Below are positions 8,852 through 18,402 of a stretch of 64,000 nucleotides of DNA, piece by piece. The notes beneath the pieces were generated by a model. It saw nothing but the letters and a program-made list of their open reading frames with translations. It was not told where the DNA came from and searched no databases. The stretch is from NCBI GenBank assembly GCA_020073665.1, contig JAIQEU010000009.1:248001-312000 (forward strand), in the 5' to 3' direction. The stretch is from Terriglobia bacterium. GTDB taxonomy: Bacteria; Acidobacteriota; Terriglobia; Terriglobales; Acidobacteriaceae. Within the stretch, counting starts at the first letter, position 1. Each line of letters opens with the position of its first letter. Both the position numbers and the translations under genes were made by a program.

Positions 8852-10783
8852 CTAGCCCTGCAGTGCCTGTCCCAACTCTTCCCACTCCGTCATCCGGCCC
8901 TTCAGTTTCCCCCGGTGCTCGGCCAGTTCCTGAATAAGCCGCTGCGTCTCTTCCGCGCTGACGAAGTTCTGCAGCCCAGCCTCGCACTCGGCGATAGCGG
9001 TCTCCAAGTCCGCAATCTCCTGCTCGATTTCCTCGAACCGCTCTTCCATCTGCTTGCGCTTGATCGGATTCAGCCGCTTTGATTTCGCGTCAGCCGGAAC
9101 CGCCGCGGCCGCGCGATCTCCATTCGTCGGCTGAACTGTCTTCGACGACACCGCAACCGTGGCCTGCAACGCCTCCGCCCCGCCCTGCTTGCGCCACATG
9201 TAGTCTTCGTAGTTGCCGGGATAGACTTCCACCCGCCTGCTGCCCACTTCAAACACCCGGGTCGCCAGTTTGTCGATGAAATAGCGGTCGTGCGACACAA
9301 ACACTACCGTTCCGGTGTAATCCGAAAGCGCTTTCAACAGGACGTCTTTGGCGCGCATGTCCAGGTGATTGGTGGGCTCGTCGAGTAGCAGAAAGTTGGC
9401 GGGATGCAGCAGCATGCGCAGCAGGGCATAGCGATTGCGCTCGCCGCCCGAGAGCACGCCAATGCGCTTGAACACGTCATCGGCGGAAAACAGGAAACAT
9501 CCCAGCAAGCTGCGCAGCTCGGTTTCGGTGGAACGCGGTGAGAGTTCACCCAGGTCGTCGAGAATGCGCGCGTCCGGATCCAGTTCCTTGTACTGGTCCT
9601 GGGCAAAGTAGTCGGCCCGGACGTTGTGCCCCAAGCGGTATTCGCCGCTGGTTAGCCGCTCAGCGTCGGCAAGCAGCTTGATGAGGGTCGATTTCCCTGC
9701 GCCATTTACGCCCACCAGCGCGATGCGGTCGCCGCGCTCGATCATGAAGCTGACGCCGCGGAAAACGTTTTTCTCCCCGTAATTTTTGGACACGTCTGCG
9801 AACTCGGCCACGATCCTGCCACTCGCCTTGGGCTGCGGAAATGAAAAATGGATTGTCCGCTCTTCCGGCGGCAGCTCGATCCGTTCCATCTTTTCGAGTT
9901 CTTTGATCCGGCTCTGCACCTGCTTGGCCTTGGTGGCGGTGTAGCGAAAACGGTTGATGAATACTTCCAGCTGCTCAATGCGCTCGCGCTGGTTGCGTGC
10001 GGCGGCTTCCAGCTGTTCCAGGCGCTGCGTTTTCTGGTCGAGATACTTGTCGTAATTGCCGGTGTAAAGATGAATGTGCTGGTTCCAGATCTCCGCGATC
10101 TTGCCGATGGTTACATCCAGAAAGTAGCGGTCGTGCGAAATCAGCACGTAGGCGTGCGGATAGTTGGCCAGATATTCTTCCAGCCAGTTGCGCGCCTCAA
10201 GATCCAGATGGTTGGTGGGTTCGTCGAGCAGCAGCAGGTTGGGCTGTTGCAGCAGCAGCTTGGCCAGCGCGATGCGCATCTGCCATCCGCCGGAGAATTC
10301 CTCGGTCTGCCGCGGCCAGTCCTCTTTCTGGAACCCCAACCCTGCCAAGACTGTTCCCACCTGGGCCTCGATGGCGTAGCCATCGCGGGTCTGGAACTCG
10401 TGCTCCAGGCGGTGATAGCGATCCGCCACCTGCGCATACTCATGCGAAGCGTGGTCCAGTTCCGACATCCGCCGGGTCAGGTCTTCCATCTCCTGTTCCA
10501 TGGCGCGCAGCTCGGAGAACACCGCCATGCATTCGGCAAACACGCTGCGCCCGGAAAGCGCCAGCCCATCCTGTGGCAGGTACCCGGCGCTAATGCCCTT
10601 GGCCCGGCTGATGGAGCCATAGTCCAGGGTCTCCATGCCCGCCAGCACCTTCATCAGCGTGGATTTGCCGGTCCCGTTCGCGCCCACCAGGCCAACCCGG
10701 TCGCGAGGCGTGATCAGCCAGTCCGCTCCCTCGAACAGAAGCTTGTGGCCATAGCGTTTTCCGGCAGAGGACAACTGGATCAT
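8852..10783 (-). CDS. ABC-F family ATP-binding protein
   Basis: 643 aa with two ABC domains and no membrane segments. Walker A GANGTGKST and GVNGAGKST, signatures FSGGWQMRI and LSGGERNR, and two LLLLDEPTNHLD / FLLLDEPTNHLD Walker B stretches. The linker between the domains is the basic coiled coil typical of ABC-F ribosome-associated factors (Uup/YheS/EttA-like). The C-terminal approximately 80 residues form another predicted coiled coil (QMEERFEEIEQEIADLETAI). Family members act on the ribosome in translation or antibiotic protection; the subclass is not resolved. Confidence 0.92.
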   Translation of the reverse strand: MIQLSSAGKRYGHKLLFEGADWLITPRDRVGLVGANGTGKSTLMKVLAGMETLDYGSISRAKGISAGYLPQDGLALSGRSVFAECMAVFSELRAMEQEMEDLTRRMSELDHASHEYAQVADRYHRLEHEFQTRDGYAIEAQVGTVLAGLGFQKEDWPRQTEEFSGGWQMRIALAKLLLQQPNLLLLDEPTNHLDLEARNWLEEYLANYPHAYVLISHDRYFLDVTIGKIAEIWNQHIHLYTGNYDKYLDQKTQRLEQLEAAARNQRERIEQLEVFINRFRYTATKAKQVQSRIKELEKMERIELPPEERTIHFSFPQPKASGRIVAEFADVSKNYGEKNVFRGVSFMIERGDRIALVGVNGAGKSTLIKLLADAERLTSGEYRLGHNVRADYFAQDQYKELDPDARILDDLGELSPRSTETELRSLLGCFLFSADDVFKRIGVLSGGERNRYALLRMLLHPANFLLLDEPTNHLDMRAKDVLLKALSDYTGTVVFVSHDRYFIDKLATRVFEVGSRRVEVYPGNYEDYMWRKQGGAEALQATVAVSSKTVQPTNGDRAAAAVPADAKSKRLNPIKRKQMEERFEEIEQEIADLETAIAECEAGLQNFVSAEETQRLIQELAEHRGKLKGRMTEWEELGQALQG

Positions 10784-10826
10784 CGCGATTCAATCGTCTC
10801 ATGAGAGGGGCGAATCAGGAAAAGGC

Positions 10827-11345
10827 TTAACGCAGAGGGCGCAACGGACGTTGAGGTGCGGCTGGTCGAATCAGTCGAGGGTCAGCGCCTATATGCACCA
10901 GGGCACGGTCAATCACGGCCTCCAGTTCGCGGGCATACTTCACCTCGCGCCCTTTGGCCAGGATCTTTCTGGCTTCCTCAGGTGCGTACCAGGTTGGATT
11001 GCGCATGGGCTCCGGGGGATTTCCAGCCTGTGCCACCTCAAGGAGGAAGGCTTTCACCAGGAACTCTTCGACGCCGGGACTCTTCCAGAACACGCCTTTG
11101 GAGTGAATGTACAGGTGGAAATGCCGCGGCTCGATACGTCCGCGAACCCCGGCTTCTTCCCAGGCTTCGCGTTGGGCTGCCTGGCTGTGCGACATGTTGG
11201 GCTCAGGATCGCCCTTGGGGAAGGTCCACTTGCCACCGCCATTGGTGTTTACCAGCAGGAAATCAATCGCCTGCCCCCGCCGGCGATAGCACACGGCCGC
11301 TACCTGGACCGGTAGTGCGAACCTAGAACCCCGGGGTGCAGCCAT
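10827..11345 (-). CDS. NUDIX hydrolase
   Basis: A 172-aa protein with a Nudix box around residues 45-67 (GDPEPNMSHSQAAQREAWEE, followed by AG). The preceding GGGKWTFPKG is the usual lead-in. These enzymes hydrolyse nucleoside diphosphates linked to another group. The FPKG and HFHLYIH features resemble diphosphoinositol-polyphosphate/diadenosine-polyphosphate type Nudix proteins, but substrate is inferred only. The ABC-F gene lies downstream with a 43-nt gap, so cotranscription is possible. Confidence 0.88.
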   Translation of the reverse strand: MAAPRGSRFALPVQVAAVCYRRRGQAIDFLLVNTNGGGKWTFPKGDPEPNMSHSQAAQREAWEEAGVRGRIEPRHFHLYIHSKGVFWKSPGVEEFLVKAFLLEVAQAGNPPEPMRNPTWYAPEEARKILAKGREVKYARELEAVIDRALVHIGADPRLIRPAAPQRPLRPLR

Positions 11346-11531
11346 CAGTACCCTCCACCCTCATCATAGGCACTAAATGTTTAAATCAGGTTAACAGCAA
11401 CTAATGGGGTGCTATTCGGGTTATTACCAAAGGGAGATGCCTGTAAAGGCCTCTGACTCCTTCCATCGGCTACAAAACGCACCAGCCATAGACTGGATGC
11501 ATCACTCAACGGAATCCAGGAGATCACTTCC

Positions 11532-12917
11532 ATGGGCCGACGCGTAACTCTGCTGTTTACCGGCTTGCTGGTTCTGACGGCGGGCTTGCTGCTTAGTCTC
11601 GGCGCCTGCGGTGGAGGCTCATCCACATCGCCAACCCAGTCTCCAACTGCGGCTTCGAAAATCAAGCACGTGGTGGTCATCTTCCAGGAGAACCGCACGC
11701 CGGACAATCTCTTCCATGGCTTGCCCAATGCTGACATCGCGAACAGCGGCGTCAATTCATTGGGCCAGACCATTCCTTTAGCGCCCGAGTCGCTGGTGAC
11801 TACCTACGACCTGGGCCATGGCCACCCGGCGTTTACGCTCATGTACGACAACGGCAAGATGGATGGCGCCGACCAGATCCCCGTGAACTGCCCACCTGGA
11901 GTAACCGGCTGCGCGCCTGCCAATCCGCAGTTCTACTACGTGAATCCTTCGGAAGTGGACTCTTACTTCCAACTCGCGGAGCAGTACACGTTCGGCGATC
12001 GCATGTTCCAGACTAACCAGGGCCCGAGTTTTCCGGCGCACCAGTTCATCATTTCCGGGACGTCAGCACCAACTGCGACCAGCAACCTGTTTGCGGCGGG
12101 GAATCCGTTTAATCCGCCCAACAACCTCAGCGGCATCAACGGGTGCATCTCCGATCCCATGTCATACGTTTTCATGGTTGATCCCGCGGGGAACGAGACC
12201 ACCACCCAATTTCCGTGCTTCGAGCATGCCACGCTGACCGATTTGCTCAACGCTAAGGGAATCAGTTGGCGGTACTACGCGCCCAATGCAGGTTCGATCT
12301 GGACTGGGCCGAACGCAATTCAACACATGTGTGTGCCCTCGGGGAACAACTGCACTGGGCCGGATTGGGTGAATCATGTTGTCATCCCCCAGACGCAGGT
12401 GTTGACGGACATTGCCTCCGGTCAACTCCAGCAAGTGAGCTGGGTCATGCCTGACAACTTGAGTTCCGACCATGCCTTGGGAAACACCGGCCTGGGGCCG
12501 TCGTGGGTTGCGTCAGTGGTGAACGCGATTGGCACGAGCCAGTATTGGTCTGATACTGCCATCTTCATCACGTGGGATGATTGGGGAGGCTGGTACGACC
12601 ATGTGGCGCCCAAGGTCATCAACTCATACGAATTCGGTTTTCGCGTGCCTTTGATCGTGGTCTCGCCCTATGCGAAAGCTGCATTCGTTTCCCACGCGCA
12701 ACATGATTTCGGCAGCATTCTGAAGTTCATTGAAGAGGTCAATGGGCTAGGCACGATCTCTCCTGGCATGCCTTACGCGGACGTCGCAGCCGACGATTTC
12801 TCCGACTGCTTCAACTTCAGCCAGACGCCGCTGCCCTTCAAGATGATCCCTGCGCAATTCGACGCCAGCCACTTTCCCAACGATCACAAACCGCACGGCG
12901 ATCCCGACGACGATTGA
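11532..12917 (+). CDS. Lipoprotein PF04185 phosphoesterase (phospholipase C / acid phosphatase family)
   Basis: 461 aa. It starts with a lipoprotein signal whose lipobox is LGAC at about residues 25-28. The catalytic fold is that of phospholipase C/AcpA enzymes: VVIFQENRTPDNLFHG (metal Glu/Asn), HPAFTLMYDNGKMDG and ITWDDWGGWYDHV with metal Asp/His. It should release phosphate from phosphomonoesters or phospholipids in the envelope. The ribosome binding site AGGAG lies at 11518-11522. A homologous but different enzyme lies at 33428. Confidence 0.88.
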   Translation: MGRRVTLLFTGLLVLTAGLLLSLGACGGGSSTSPTQSPTAASKIKHVVVIFQENRTPDNLFHGLPNADIANSGVNSLGQTIPLAPESLVTTYDLGHGHPAFTLMYDNGKMDGADQIPVNCPPGVTGCAPANPQFYYVNPSEVDSYFQLAEQYTFGDRMFQTNQGPSFPAHQFIISGTSAPTATSNLFAAGNPFNPPNNLSGINGCISDPMSYVFMVDPAGNETTTQFPCFEHATLTDLLNAKGISWRYYAPNAGSIWTGPNAIQHMCVPSGNNCTGPDWVNHVVIPQTQVLTDIASGQLQQVSWVMPDNLSSDHALGNTGLGPSWVASVVNAIGTSQYWSDTAIFITWDDWGGWYDHVAPKVINSYEFGFRVPLIVVSPYAKAAFVSHAQHDFGSILKFIEEVNGLGTISPGMPYADVAADDFSDCFNFSQTPLPFKMIPAQFDASHFPNDHKPHGDPDDD

Positions 12918-12947
12918 ACGTAGCGCCGGCGTCCTCGTCGGCTGTCT

Positions 12948-12967
12948 GGCGGGCGCCCGCGCCCGCC
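12948..12967. terminator. GC-rich hairpin after the phosphoesterase gene
   Basis: An 8-bp perfect stem (12948-12955 with 12960-12967) and a 4-nt loop shortly after the stop at 12917. Just upstream, 12919-12934 repeats the half-site found in the long inverted repeat at 22292-22379. No U-tract. Confidence 0.4.
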
Positions 12968-13045
12968 GCTCGCCTATGTTAATGAGTGTGTCCTGCTGCT
13001 CCGCGTCCTCCGTGATAGATTTCCATTTGATTCGCTTCCGCGCCC

Positions 13046-13744
13046 ATGCCCAAGCCGATCGCCAAATCATTCCGCGCTACGCTGGAACGCCCCGCCTCGC
13101 GCTTGAACTGGATCATCATTCGCACGCCGTTCGACGTTTTCAAAGTTTGGGGAACCCGCGGTCGGCTCAAAGTGAGCGGAGACATCAATGGTTTCGCATT
13201 TCGCACCTCGCTGTTTCCCAGCCGCCACGGCGGCCACATCATGATCGTCAACAAGCGCATGCAGGCCGGGGCTAAAGCCGCTCCCGGCACAGTCGCGCAG
13301 TTTCGCATGGAGCCCGATCTGGCCGAGCGCACGGTCACGGTGCCGCTCGAATTAGCCCGCGCGCTGGCCGGGGACCGTGCTCTGCGCCGCTGGTTCGACC
13401 AGCTGAATTACTCCACACGAAAAGACATCGCCAACTGGATCACCGATGTAAAAAGCGCAGAAGCCCGCCAGCGTCGAGCCGAGCAGATTGCTGAACGGCT
13501 GCTGCTGACCACGGAAGCGGAGCGGGAATTGCCACCCATCCTGCGAGTGGCCTTCGCACGCAATCCGCGAGCTGGCGAAGGCTGGAATCTCATGTCGATG
13601 TCGCGCCGTCGCGGGCACCTGTTCGGAATCTTCTATTACCGCGACCCCGAAGCACGCGCCCGGCGACTGGCGAAGGCAGTCGAGGACGCGGTCGCATTAG
13701 CTGAAAGGCGTAGAAGCGGCAGCCTTGGCGGCGAATCGGATTGA
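13046..13744 (+). CDS. YdeI/OmpD-associated (OmdA) family protein with DUF1905 domain
   Basis: 232 aa. The N-terminal approximately 100 residues match the DUF1905 barrel (FRATLERPASRLNWIIIRTP ... GRLKVSGDINGFAFRTSLFP). The following part matches the YdeI/OmdA helical domain (LRRWFDQLNYSTRKDIANWI ... QRRAEQIAERLL). The family is linked to bacteriocin protection in name only; its biochemical role is unknown. The last approximately 60 residues are an extension unlike the family core. Confidence 0.75.
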   Translation: MPKPIAKSFRATLERPASRLNWIIIRTPFDVFKVWGTRGRLKVSGDINGFAFRTSLFPSRHGGHIMIVNKRMQAGAKAAPGTVAQFRMEPDLAERTVTVPLELARALAGDRALRRWFDQLNYSTRKDIANWITDVKSAEARQRRAEQIAERLLLTTEAERELPPILRVAFARNPRAGEGWNLMSMSRRRGHLFGIFYYRDPEARARRLAKAVEDAVALAERRRSGSLGGESD

Positions 13745-14063
13745 AACTGGTTTCGCCGCGCATAGCGATCTTCCCACGAAGAATCAACAATTTACGTCCT
13801 CCGCTGACAGCTTGCCGAGGGGCGTTATTGGCTCTCCGGACGCGGTTTCCCACGGGCCAAACTGGAGAAACTGCAAGCCCCTTCACAGAGTCTTTTGCCC
13901 ACTAGCAATCCGTCCGCAAATGTCGTACTGTTCCGCGCCTCAAGGGCTGCCGCTAAGACATTTGTGGGGATCTTGCGGCGAGTTGCAGGACGCCTGTCCA
14001 GAACACGCCGTTTCAACGGGGCCCAGTTTCAACCCAGAAGGGTCAACATTCAGGAGGACAACC
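13745..14063. other. Leader region upstream of the beta-propeller gene
   Basis: No gene supported, although the downstream frame stays open back to about 13725. The stretch has GC-rich repeats and ends with a strong AGGAGGA ribosome binding site at 14052-14058 for the ATG at 14064. The length of the leader leaves room for a structured 5' UTR. Confidence 0.4.
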
Positions 14064-15260
14064 ATGGCAGTAGCCAGAATTTCCCGGAAACTCGCGTATG
14101 GGGCAATGCTCGCAGCGGGTGCGCTGCTGGCCGGTTCGCTGCTCTCGGTGTCGGCCCATGCCCAGCTGAATCTCGTTTACGTTGAGATCAACGGTGCCAA
14201 CCTCCACGGCAACGTGGTCGAAGGTTTCAGCAATGACGGCACTGGAAAGCTCACTAAGCTCCCCCATTCGCCATACCCGACCAAGGGCTTCGGCGTGACT
14301 GGTATTCAGTCCGATCCTCAGTTCGATTCTGACGGCGAGATGATCGCCAACAGTGCCGGCACTTTGATGTTTGCGGTCAACGGCCACAGCAACTCCATCA
14401 CGGTATACAACATCAATACGGACGGAAGCATGCGGCCTATCGTCGGCTCGCCCTTCGCTTCCGGAGGGCAGGATCCCGTCAGCCTGGCGCTCAAGGAAAA
14501 CGTGCTGCCCAACAACGTTTCCATCTTGATGGCGGTGAACAAGGCCTCCGACCCCGGCCAGACCGGCGGGGTTCCGGGCTACACCACCTTTGACGTGGCT
14601 ACCACCGGGGTACTCACCATGAACACCGGCTCCACCTTCAATCTCCCCATCGGAACTTCACCGGCGCAGGTCCTGCCTCGACCCGGCAAACTGGTCCAGT
14701 TTTTTGCGGTGGAGTTTATGAACGACAAGCTCGTGACCTACCAGGCCAACGCCTCTGGCATTCTGACCGAAATCAGCGAAGCCATTGCTCCTACCGCAAC
14801 CTTGGGTGCAGTCGTGGAACCGGGGACGCAAAAGGCCGTGTTTACCGGTCTGCCGATGAGCAGTCAGGTGGGTGTCTTCAGCTACGACACCTTCGGCAAT
14901 CTGACCTTGCTGAACCAGGTCGCTGACACCGGCAGTTTGATCTGCTGGCTGGCGGAAAATACTGCCGGCACGCGTTTGTACACCAGTGAATCCGGCTCCG
15001 CTACGGTCTCGGTGTATGACACCACCGCGCCTTCCAAGCCGACCCAACTGCAACACTTCAGCCTGGCGCCCGGTTCCATCCCGGCCCACCTCAAGCTCGA
15101 TCCGACAGGGAATTTCCTCTACGTGGTCGATCGACTCGGCTTTCTACATGTCTTGACCGTCTCCCAGGTCGATGGCACCTTGAGCGAACCTAATGCGCCG
15201 GTGAGCCTGCACATACCGGCCGGGGCCGTGCCCATGGCCGTCGTCACCTTGATGAAGTAG
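14064..15260 (+). CDS. Secreted beta-propeller (lactonase/YncE-like) protein
   Basis: 398 aa from the ATG at 14064. The signal peptide ends near SVSAHAQ. The mature protein is a series of blades with repeated motifs: GTLMFAVNGHSNSITVYNIN, GTRLYTSESGSATVSVYDTT and GNFLYVVDRLGFLHVLTVSQ, the pattern of 7-bladed 6-phosphogluconolactonase-like or surface-antigen propellers. No catalytic residues can be assigned, so binding or structural function is equally likely. Followed by a strong terminator at 15311. Confidence 0.8.
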   Translation: MAVARISRKLAYGAMLAAGALLAGSLLSVSAHAQLNLVYVEINGANLHGNVVEGFSNDGTGKLTKLPHSPYPTKGFGVTGIQSDPQFDSDGEMIANSAGTLMFAVNGHSNSITVYNINTDGSMRPIVGSPFASGGQDPVSLALKENVLPNNVSILMAVNKASDPGQTGGVPGYTTFDVATTGVLTMNTGSTFNLPIGTSPAQVLPRPGKLVQFFAVEFMNDKLVTYQANASGILTEISEAIAPTATLGAVVEPGTQKAVFTGLPMSSQVGVFSYDTFGNLTLLNQVADTGSLICWLAENTAGTRLYTSESGSATVSVYDTTAPSKPTQLQHFSLAPGSIPAHLKLDPTGNFLYVVDRLGFLHVLTVSQVDGTLSEPNAPVSLHIPAGAVPMAVVTLMK

Positions 15261-15310
15261 GTGTGGTGCGAGCCAGCCCATCGCTCGAACTGGTGACGGA
15301 GCGGAAACGT

Positions 15311-15345
15311 TGATCCGGCGGGAATCCCAGCCCGCCGGATCATTT
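15311..15345 (+). terminator. Intrinsic terminator of the beta-propeller gene
   Basis: A perfect 12-bp stem (15311-15322 with 15331-15342), 8-nt loop, then TTT, 50 nt after the stop codon. Confidence 0.7.
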
Positions 15346-15587
15346 CAACCTCAGAAGGGAACTGCCCAGCAAGAGGATCTGGAATTGCTCCAAGCAAGGT
15401 GCCAGACGTGCGTCTTCGAACTTACTGCAATCCCCAGTGGGAAATGGCTGTGGGCCTGAAGCCGCTGCGCCGGGTTGCAGGCGAGGAATATCGCGCAATT
15501 TGCCACGCCTGGAGTAATTAGTCCACTTGCCCCTTTGATCTTTGGCAGGATAAAGTTCGCGCGCCGCCAGTATGCTAGGCGCACGGA

Positions 15588-15917
15588 ATGACCTCGAAAG
15601 CCAAATTTCGGGACGGAAATCGTAGCAAATCATTCGTTTTATTGGTTTTGCTGGCCTGCGTCTCTCTGGCCTTGGCGCAGGCTACCCTCTTTTCCGACCA
15701 CTTCTGCGTTCCCACGAACCGCACCGCTGCAAGCGCGTCCTCCCTTGATGCCCCGAGGCAGAGACTGGAGGCCGATGCGCTTCTGTGGGTTCCTCCCATC
15801 GCCCATTTCAGCGTTTTGCGAGTCTCTGGACCCAGGCCCCAAGTACCTGATAGCCGCAGCCCGCTCGAGGTTCTGCGGGACGATCGCCTGCACAACCGGC
15901 CGCCTCCGTCTTGCTGA
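15588..15917 (+). CDS. Possible small exported protein
   Basis: A 109-codon open frame. Residues 14-32 (SFVLLVLLACVSLALAQA) look like a signal peptide. The remainder is low in recognisable structure (two cysteines, Pro/Arg-rich tail). There is no good ribosome binding site and no family match that I recognise; it may be fortuitous. Confidence 0.25.
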   Translation: MTSKAKFRDGNRSKSFVLLVLLACVSLALAQATLFSDHFCVPTNRTAASASSLDAPRQRLEADALLWVPPIAHFSVLRVSGPRPQVPDSRSPLEVLRDDRLHNRPPPSC

Positions 15918-16364
15918 TCTCTAGACCTCCTGATCACCAAGAGTTGCGGATCGCGGCCGGCAAAGCCGCGACCGGCCCGGGTTAGCTGGTTCTCCTCCAG
16001 GCCCGTGCCCGCGCGGTCGGGTGCGGCTACGTCCGCCGCAGGCTGCCAGGAACGGCGCCGGCGCCGTGGTGTGTCTTAATATATCGCCCAACGAGACAAT
16101 TCAATAACTCGTAAAGCGATACAAGTAGACTCGTAACACGACATTTTGCAAGTTTCTTTCGCCATGGTCGCAGGAATCTGCACAATCACGCGGTGCGCGC
16201 CGGCAGCCGCCGCGGGGTATCGGAGAAGGACATCCAACGTAAGTGACGGGTTTCCGCAGGCTTGCGCCGACCCGCCGGAAATCCCCCGCCGGCCGGCGAT
16301 TTTGGATTCCAAAATGCTACAGGCTCTACGCGCTGTTTCTCAAACCCTTTGCAAAGGACCGACA
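15918..16364. other. Non-coding stretch upstream of the haloperoxidase-like gene
   Basis: No supported gene. The downstream frame is open from 16146, but the ribosome binding site (AAAGGA, 16353-16358) and Tat signal support the start at 16365. An AT-rich patch near 16080 (CTTAATATATCG) could hold the promoter. Confidence 0.35.
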
Positions 16365-18155
16365 ATGAAAAGGACCCCCCAAGGCAATCGAGCCGTAGAT
16401 CGTTCGCCCGACAGCCTCTCCCCAACCGAAGACCACAAGGCTCTAATCTCCCGCAGTCGACGCAGCTTCCTGGGCAAGATTAGCACCGGTGCGGCCGCCA
16501 CCATGGCCGCGGGTGTGCTGGGTAGCGCCCCGGCAGCTTTGGCCCAATCCAGCAAGTCCAGCGCCGCGGGTACGGCTGCGTTGCCTGCCGCCAGCAACGC
16601 CCGCGTCGCCCAGGCATTTGCCCTCCGCCTGGCAAGGGCGACGGCTGACTCGCTGGTTCCCGTTCCTCCCCACACCACCAATGGCGACGAAAACCGTTAT
16701 TCCGACCACTCGGGCAGCTATAGCAAGCCGCTGTTGCAGGATGACATCTGCCTGGTCAATCCGGCGGCGTGGGCCTCGTTCAAGAAGGCACTGAAGAGCG
16801 GCAAGAACAGTGACTTCGAGGCCATCATCCTCGGTGGAACCCGCACCCTCAACGGCCCCCAAAGTTCCTATTCCTTTGATCTGGCGTGTCTGGACTCGGT
16901 GCAGTTCGGCAATGCGCCGGCCAGCGGAGATCCGAACAGTCCTCCCATCGTGCCACCCTTCGATAAGGTCGCCAGCGCGGCTTACGGAACCCAGTTGATC
17001 GAGATGTACTGGGCCTCCATGCTGCGCGACGTAGCGTTCACCGACTTCGGCAGCAACGCCACGGCGCAGGCCGCCGCAGCTGAACTGACCGCCGCCCAGG
17101 ACTACCGCGGACCCAGAGATGGCAACGGCAATGTCACCACCGACCTGCTGTTCCGCGGAGCCTTCCAGGGTGAGACCATCGGCCCCTACATGTCGCAGCT
17201 GATGATTACTCCCTGCGCCTATGGTTCTCAACTGCTCGACATGCAGACCATCACCTACCTGCCGGGCATTGACTACATGACCGACACCACAACCTTCCTG
17301 CAGGCCCAGAATGGCATCGACAACGGAATCCGTAATCAAGCCGATCCAGTTCGGCGCTACCTGCACGACGCGCGTGGTATGGCTGCCTACACCCACGTGG
17401 ACGTGCTGTACCAGGGATACTTTACCGCCTTGATGGTGCTAGGCACTCTGAAGGCACCCCCGAATCCCGGCAACCCGTATGTCGGATCCAAGACGCAGAA
17501 TGGTTTCGATACCTTCGGCGGACCGGATTTCGCGGCGTCGGTCGGAGAAGTTGCGGCTCGTGCCCTGCATAAGGTGTGGTACCAGAAATGGCTGGTTCAC
17601 TTGACCCATCGTCCGGAGTGGGGCGGAGGGCTGGTGCACCAGGTGCTGAGCGGGAACGGGAGCAAAGTCCAGGCTCATCCCAACGCCAATGTTCTGAACT
17701 GCCAGGCGGTGGCGCACAGCTTCAGCAAGTACGGCACCTACCTGCTCGCACAGACGTTCCCGGAGGGTTCGCCAAATCACCCGTCCTACCCCACGGGACA
17801 CGGAACGGTGGCCGGCGCCTGCATCACCATCCTGAAGTTCTTCTTCGACGGCAACTACGTGATCCCCAATCCGCTGGTGCCTTCAAGCGATGGCCTATCG
17901 CTCGTGCCCTACACCGGTCCGGATGCGGGTCAGATCACGGTCAACACCGAATTGAACAAGCTGGCGCGCAACGTCAGCTTCGGTCACGGCGTCGGCGCCG
18001 GCATCCACTGGCGCACCGATACCGATTACTCCATGCTCCTGGGCGAGGCCATGGCGATCAGCTATCTCCAGGACAAGGCCCAGACCTACCACGAGAAGTT
18101 CACTGTCAGCCTGACCAAACTGGACGGGACGGTGGTGACCATCTCGAACGAGTGA
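16365..18155 (+). CDS. Tat-exported vanadium-dependent haloperoxidase-like (PAP2 superfamily) protein
   Basis: 596 aa. Tat signal with SRRSFLGKI then an Ala-rich stretch. The C-terminal half carries the vanadate site motifs of haloperoxidases: KWLVHLTHRPE at about residue 408 (Lys and Arg separated by seven residues as in algal bromoperoxidases), PSYPTGHG at about 475 (Thr in place of the usual Ser), and GHGVGAGIHWRTD at about 541. In the last motif the Arg normally six residues before the His appears to be Gly or His. This may alter vanadate or phosphate binding. Exported halogenation or phosphatase activity is inferred. Confidence 0.82.
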   Translation: MKRTPQGNRAVDRSPDSLSPTEDHKALISRSRRSFLGKISTGAAATMAAGVLGSAPAALAQSSKSSAAGTAALPAASNARVAQAFALRLARATADSLVPVPPHTTNGDENRYSDHSGSYSKPLLQDDICLVNPAAWASFKKALKSGKNSDFEAIILGGTRTLNGPQSSYSFDLACLDSVQFGNAPASGDPNSPPIVPPFDKVASAAYGTQLIEMYWASMLRDVAFTDFGSNATAQAAAAELTAAQDYRGPRDGNGNVTTDLLFRGAFQGETIGPYMSQLMITPCAYGSQLLDMQTITYLPGIDYMTDTTTFLQAQNGIDNGIRNQADPVRRYLHDARGMAAYTHVDVLYQGYFTALMVLGTLKAPPNPGNPYVGSKTQNGFDTFGGPDFAASVGEVAARALHKVWYQKWLVHLTHRPEWGGGLVHQVLSGNGSKVQAHPNANVLNCQAVAHSFSKYGTYLLAQTFPEGSPNHPSYPTGHGTVAGACITILKFFFDGNYVIPNPLVPSSDGLSLVPYTGPDAGQITVNTELNKLARNVSFGHGVGAGIHWRTDTDYSMLLGEAMAISYLQDKAQTYHEKFTVSLTKLDGTVVTISNE

Positions 18156-18216
18156 GTTTCCAGCGGGGGGAGGCCCGTTCCCCGGACCACCCCACTGATG
18201 CTTCTCACGATTAGGG

Positions 18217-18243
18217 TTTAGCGTCGCCGGGGGCGACGCCAAA
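18217..18243. repeat. Hairpin in the 3' region of the haloperoxidase-like gene
   Basis: An 8-bp perfect stem (18221-18228 with 18232-18239), 3-nt loop, extended by three further A/T pairs beyond one mismatch. No U-tract; it precedes a better terminator at 18348. Confidence 0.4.
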
Positions 18244-18347
18244 CGTCGAACCGCCTGGCCGCAAGGCTGTTCGATGCTCTCCTTTGCGGTGGGAATGCCT
18301 TTGCCGCGAGGGCGTTCTGAAGATTAACGAGCGGTGAGTAACTATCC

Positions 18348-18378
18348 AGGGCGGCCTTGAGTAAGCCGCCCTTTTCTT
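18348..18378 (+). terminator. Intrinsic terminator
   Basis: A perfect 8-bp stem AGGGCGGC / GCCGCCCT (18348-18355 with 18365-18372), 9-nt loop, followed by TTTCTT. It closes the rightward transcript before the convergent PD40 gene. Confidence 0.75.
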
Positions 18379-18402
18379 ATTGCAGGCGTTCGGCGTTGGC
18401 GA

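Noticed and set aside
13820-13930. A GGGCCAAACTGGAGAAACTG stretch resembling the start of a c-di-GMP-I riboswitch
   Set aside because: The conserved GGxCAAACC and GACGCAAAGCC elements cannot both be found and the helix pairing does not close; a covariance-model search would be decisive.
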